Made by a program: the position numbers and the translations under genes. From the NCBI GenBank assembly GCA_002401565.1, contig NVTL01000019.1:16070-23527 (forward strand): a stretch of 7,458 bases of DNA, written 5' to 3'. The notes under the pieces are model-generated. The model was not told where the DNA came from. It searched no databases and was given only the letters and a program-made list of their open reading frames with translations. Origin of the DNA: Rhodospirillaceae bacterium. Lineage in GTDB: Bacteria; Pseudomonadota; Alphaproteobacteria; Rhodospirillales; Magnetovibrionaceae. Numbering within the stretch: the stretch's first letter is position 1; each line of letters starts with the position of its first letter. This document shows, in pieces, positions 5,587-7,458 of the stretch.

Positions 5587-5703
5587 ATGACCAAAAGGAA
5601 AATAAAATTTAGCACCTCTGGACATGATCAAAAAAGGGGTCTCATCATCAAATCGGCCCTCTCAATGGCTTATTTTGAAAAAAATGCACTTTTTTCAAAA
5701 TAA
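5587..5703 (+). CDS. Short ORF of unknown function downstream of array B
   Basis: 38 codons, beginning MTKRKIKFSTSGHD and ending AYFEKNALFSK, lysine-rich at the start, with no domain that I recognise. AGGA at 5578-5581 gives a fair ribosome binding site 5 nt before the ATG. It is the only ORF between array B and array C, so either this peptide is the product of the array-B unit or the original gene was lost and only its 5' end remains. Its last codons form the right arm of the 14-bp hairpin at 5670-5703. No neighbour overlaps it. Confidence 0.35.
   Translation: MTKRKIKFSTSGHDQKRGLIIKSALSMAYFEKNALFSK
5670..5703. repeat. Perfect 14-bp AT-rich inverted repeat
   Basis: TTATTTTGAAAAAA (5670-5683) and TTTTTTCAAAATAA (5690-5703) are exact reverse complements with a 6-nt loop ATGCAC. 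The stem has one G-C pair and no following U-run, so it is not a standard intrinsic terminator. It lies directly before array C. The left arm sequence TTATTTTGAAAAA recurs at 2338-2350 directly before array A, without the right arm. Confidence 0.6.
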
Positions 5704-5708
5704 TTTCG

Positions 5709-5768
5709 CTGAGGTCATATGGGGTCATGAAGGGTCATAAGAGCTCATGCGGGGTCAGGAGGTATCAT
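5709..5768 (+). repeat. Array C: six 10-bp phased direct repeats upstream of alpA-int
   Basis: Decamers CTGAGGTCAT, ATGGGGTCAT, GAAGGGTCAT, AAGAGCTCAT, GCGGGGTCAG, GAGGTATCAT, with cores starting at 5714, 5724, 5734, 5744, 5754 and 5764. All are of the GGTCAT type, unlike array B. The last core begins 34 bp before the TTGACA at 5798 and TGTTT follows at 5776-5780. It presumably controls transcription toward the AlpA-like and integrase genes. Confidence 0.85.
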
Positions 5769-5797
5769 AAGTCATTGTTTTTGCTTATTTTATTTGT

Positions 5798-5826
5798 TTG
5801 ACAAAAAGATATTCTACGCCTACATC
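5798..5826 (+). promoter_or_regulatory. Promoter of the alpA-integrase unit
   Basis: Perfect TTGACA (5798-5803), 17-bp spacer and TACATC (5821-5826). Downstream, AAAAGGAG (5850-5857) matches the leader of the traJ-like gene, which carries the same AAAAGGAG before its ATG. The two promoter-leader modules therefore look like duplicates. No other promoter is seen before the AlpA-like gene. Confidence 0.6.
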
Positions 5827-5861
5827 ACTCAACACGACACCATTTTCTGAAAAGGAGAACC

Positions 5862-5939
5862 ATGCTCAAGTCCGCAAAACAGGTCCCCCAAAAAAACCGA
5901 CTAATCGAGAACGACTGCGCACCAAGGTTCATGAATTAA
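5862..5939 (+). CDS. 25-codon ORF behind a strong ribosome site: leader peptide or frameshifted gene
   Basis: ATG at 5862 follows AAGGAG by 4 nt and opens 25 codons (MLKSAKQVPQKN to the end PRFMN). Another frame over the same bases reads more like a protein: AQVRKTGPPKKPTNRERLRT and then KVHELTSLDYGKA, ending with TAA at 5963-5965. It lacks a start codon of its own; one extra G after the ATG (ATGGCT) would place it in frame. Either this is a short translated leader that couples to the AlpA-like gene, or a small basic gene broken by a one-base deletion. Family not recognised. Confidence 0.35.
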   Translation: MLKSAKQVPQKNRLIENDCAPRFMN

Positions 5940-5951
5940 CAAGTTTGGATT

Positions 5952-6194
5952 ATGGAAAAGCTTAAAATAATGGATTTAAACACGACACCGCGTGGATTAT
6001 CTAAAAACAATGCCGCCGCGTATGTTGGGTGCGGGCCGACAAAGTTTGAAGAAATGGTAAAAGCTGGCATAATGCCAAAACCACGTCTGATTGGTGTGAA
6101 ACGTGTTTGGGATACGATTGAGCTCAATGAAAGATTTGAAGACCTGCCACGAGCAAAAACACCTAATGACGAAAAGAACGATTGGGATGAATGA
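5952..6194 (+). CDS. AlpA-like DNA-binding protein, likely excisionase/recombination directionality factor
   Basis: 80 residues. The segment LSKNNAAAYVGCGPTKFEEM (16-35) followed by VKAGIMPKPRLIGVKRVW (36-53) has the winged helix-turn-helix pattern of AlpA/HTH_17 proteins found upstream of tyrosine integrases. Such proteins act as excisionases or as activators of the integrase gene. The TGA overlaps the integrase ATG by 4 nt, indicating an operon with coupled translation. Neither candidate start, 5952 or 5970, has a good Shine-Dalgarno; 5952 is kept because it gives the longer open frame. If the frame described upstream to 5965 is real, the two would overlap or nearly abut. Expression should come from the promoter at 5798-5826 under array C. 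Confidence 0.75.
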   Translation: MEKLKIMDLNTTPRGLSKNNAAAYVGCGPTKFEEMVKAGIMPKPRLIGVKRVWDTIELNERFEDLPRAKTPNDEKNDWDE

Positions 6195-7228
6195 TGGCAA
6201 GCATCAAAATTAAACATCTTGAACAATATCAAGATCGACATGGGCGATTGCGGATTTATTACCGCAATAAAACATCCGGAAAACCACGCATACCCTTGCG
6301 TGGCCCAGTTGGTTCGCCTGAATTTTGGGAAGATTATCAAAACGCATCTCACGGCATTATTGAAACTAAACCAGCTTATCAACGCTCACAATCTGGAACA
6401 ATACGTTGGTTGATTGAGCAATATTACCAAAACCCGGCATTCAAGGAATTAAAGCAGGGTACAAGGGCAATGCGCCGTAATATTTTGGAAAATTTCAGTA
6501 AAAAACACGGTACGAAACGCTACGCACAACTTTTGCCCCGCCATCTTCGCAAAATCCGTGATGAAAAAGCGGATACACCAGAAGCCGCAAACAATATGAT
6601 CAAGGCCATTCGCCAAGTTTTTAAGTATGCTGTTAATTACGATTATATGGACGACAACCCGGCCCGAAACATTGAAAAATTAAAGCCAAAAAACCGCACC
6701 GGGTTCCACGCTTGGACCATCGAAGAAGTTCAAAAATTTGAAGACACTCATCCGATTGGCACCAAAGCCCGGTTAGCATTCGCCTTGTTACTCTACACCG
6801 GGCAACGCCGGGGCGATATTGTGACAATGGGCCGCCAACACGTCAAAAATAGATGGATGAAATTCACCCAACAAAAGACTGGTAAAGCCATGGAAATTCC
6901 AGTCCTAAATGAGCTGGAACGAATTATCAATAACAGCAAAACGGGTGATTTAACCTATCTTATCACGGCCTACGGCAAGCCCCATACACCGAACGGCTTC
7001 GGAACGTGGTTTCGCAAAGTCTGCAATAAGGCTGGGTTGCCACACTGTTCCGCCCACGGCATTCGCAAAGCCGCCGCCGCTCGTTTAGCTGAACTGGGAT
7101 GCACGACACTTGAAATTATGTCCATCACGGGACACACCACATTGGCTGAAGTTGAACGCTATACAAAGTCAGCACAGCAAAAGCAATTGGCTGAGAGCGT
7201 CAGGCAACGAATTGATGGACAAAAATAG
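6191..7228 (+). CDS. Tyrosine recombinase (phage-type integrase)
   Basis: 345 residues. The core-binding SAM-like domain lies at about 65-160 and the catalytic domain at about 170-335. All catalytic residues are visible: R206 in LLYTGQRRGDI, K229 in TQQKTGKAM, H289 and R292 in SAHGIRKAAA, H315 in SITGHTTLAE and the nucleophile Y324 in VERYTKSA. The short N-terminal part, with RHGRLRIYYR (16-25), resembles the arm-binding region of small integrases. The gene ends 82 bp from the tRNA-Glu 3' end and points at it, so that tRNA is the likely attachment site. A second ATG at 6194 is an equally possible start. It is cotranscribed with the AlpA-like gene. It appears intact. Confidence 0.95.
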   Translation: MMASIKIKHLEQYQDRHGRLRIYYRNKTSGKPRIPLRGPVGSPEFWEDYQNASHGIIETKPAYQRSQSGTIRWLIEQYYQNPAFKELKQGTRAMRRNILENFSKKHGTKRYAQLLPRHLRKIRDEKADTPEAANNMIKAIRQVFKYAVNYDYMDDNPARNIEKLKPKNRTGFHAWTIEEVQKFEDTHPIGTKARLAFALLLYTGQRRGDIVTMGRQHVKNRWMKFTQQKTGKAMEIPVLNELERIINNSKTGDLTYLITAYGKPHTPNGFGTWFRKVCNKAGLPHCSAHGIRKAAAARLAELGCTTLEIMSITGHTTLAEVERYTKSAQQKQLAESVRQRIDGQK

Positions 7229-7234
7229 AACACA

Positions 7235-7268
7235 TTTTCCCTAACCTTCCTAAAAGGTTCGGGAAAAA
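7235..7268. repeat. Hairpin between integrase and tRNA
   Basis: CCCTAACCTT (7239-7248) and AAGGTTCGGG (7254-7263) pair with one T/C mismatch around a 5-nt loop; flanking TTTT and AAAA extend the stem. No U-run follows on either strand, so a classical intrinsic terminator is doubtful. It may slow readthrough from the integrase into the tRNA antisense strand, or be part of the att region. Confidence 0.45.
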
Positions 7269-7309
7269 TCACGAAAAGCTAAATAAAATCAATTAGTTGC
7301 ATTATGGCT

Positions 7310-7350
7310 TGGTGACCCCTACGGGATTTGAACCCGTGTTGCCGCAATGA
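7310..7350. other. Probable attachment site overlapping the tRNA-Glu 3' half
   Basis: Integrases of this type usually recombine within the T-arm to 3' end of a tRNA gene. The integrase faces this 3' end and the tRNA is complete, as expected when the element restores the gene on insertion. The core length cannot be set here because the partner direct repeat lies outside the window. Confidence 0.5.
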
Positions 7351-7385
7351 AAATGCGGTGTCCTAGGCCTCTAGACGAAGGGGTC
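7310..7385 (-). tRNA. tRNA-Glu, anticodon TTC
   Basis: A 76-nt tRNA on the minus strand including an encoded CCA. The acceptor stem GACCCCT (7385-7379) pairs with AGGGGTC (7320-7314), followed by discriminator A and CCA at 7312-7310. The anticodon arm is CCGCA-TTTTCAT-TGCGG, giving anticodon TTC for glutamate. The T-arm ACGGG-TTCAAAT-CCCGT is perfect. All arms are intact, so the gene should be functional despite the adjacent element. Confidence 0.97.
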
Positions 7386-7402
7386 TCGTTGGAAGCACGG
7401 GT

Positions 7403-7431
7403 TAAATAACCGCTCTGAGATTTTAAATCAA
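7403..7431 (-). promoter_or_regulatory. tRNA-Glu promoter
   Basis: On the minus strand TTGATT (7431-7426), a 17-bp spacer and TATTTA (7408-7403) sit 17 nt before the tRNA 5' end. This is presumably the original host promoter, left untouched by insertion at the 3' end. Confidence 0.55.
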
Positions 7432-7458
7432 GCCCCTTTTTTAGGTTATTTTTTATTC

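Larger units (their letters stand above)
1..7310. mobile_element. Partial integrative and mobilizable element beside tRNA-Glu
   Basis: Everything left of the tRNA-Glu 3' end reads as one mobile element: a tyrosine integrase next to a tRNA, an AlpA-like protein, an IncP-type TraJ/TraI pair, an RK2-like oriT, a toxin-antitoxin pair, an immunity gene and an SNF2 ATPase. I see no VirB/Tra pore genes, coupling protein or replication initiator, so within this window it is mobilizable rather than self-transmissible. The distal att copy is not visible: no second copy of the tRNA 3' end occurs in the window. The left boundary, and whether the SNF2 gene lies inside it, are therefore inferred. A larger ICE with transfer genes further left cannot be excluded. 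Confidence 0.75.

Noticed and set aside
2347..5768. Integrase arm-type binding sites
   Set aside because: Arm sites can be near 10 bp, but these arrays lie 1.5-5 kb from the tRNA and keep a fixed distance to promoters, which fits regulation better. Not fully excluded.
5936..6382. 148-codon minus-strand open frame
   Set aside because: Antisense to the AlpA-like gene and the integrase N-terminus, both of which have clear family patterns.

Overview
This window looks like the tRNA-proximal end of an integrative and mobilizable element (IME) in a Gram-negative bacterium, probably an alphaproteobacterium. That placement rests on the IncP-type mobilization genes, the AlpA/integrase pair and the promoter style; no taxonomic marker is present, so the host is an inference. 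The right edge is an intact tRNA-Glu gene (7310-7385, minus) with its own promoter. A tyrosine integrase ends 82 bp from the tRNA 3' end, the usual geometry for integration into a tRNA 3' end. The other att end is not in the window, so the element continues left beyond base 1.

Layout, left to right. 1-2136 (minus) is an SNF2/HepA-like ATPase, cut by the window edge and probably defence or DNA-processing cargo. 2137-2504 is a regulatory region with a phased array of 10-bp repeats (array A) and a promoter. 2505-3946 (plus) is a two-gene mobilization operon: a TraJ/MobC-like ribbon-helix-helix protein and an IncP TraI-like (MOBP) relaxase. 3952-4588 (minus) is a HigB/HigA-type toxin-antitoxin pair under a near-consensus promoter with a palindromic operator. 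4663-4790 is an oriT closely resembling that of RK2/RP4, with a TATCCTG|C nic site at 4740/4741. 4848-5048 (minus) is a small T4 Imm-like superinfection immunity membrane protein. 5049-5586 is mostly non-coding, with a gene remnant, a 34-bp palindrome and array B. 5587-5939 holds two short ORFs, array C and a long AT-rich hairpin. 5952-7228 (plus) is an AlpA-like regulator/excisionase overlapping the integrase.

The most unusual signal is a set of three promoter-upstream arrays (A, B, C), each of 6-7 decamers repeated at exactly one helical turn. One C recurs every 10 bp in all 20 copies. In each case the last decamer core starts exactly 34 bp upstream of the -35 hexamer, and a TGTTT follows at a fixed offset. 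Array A precedes the mob operon and array C precedes the alpA-int operon. The simplest reading is a single unidentified regulator that coordinates conjugative mobilization with excision/integration. Array B drives only a 38-codon ORF and may mark a decayed or novel small gene.

Working model: the AlpA-like protein and integrase excise the element from tRNA-Glu. The TraJ-like protein and relaxase nick oriT, and a helper plasmid or ICE supplies the type IV secretion system, since no transfer-pore, coupling-protein or replication gene is visible. Judged from nic polarity, the imm gene and regulatory arrays enter the recipient first and the mob operon last. The toxin-antitoxin pair and the SNF2 protein would be maintenance and defence cargo.
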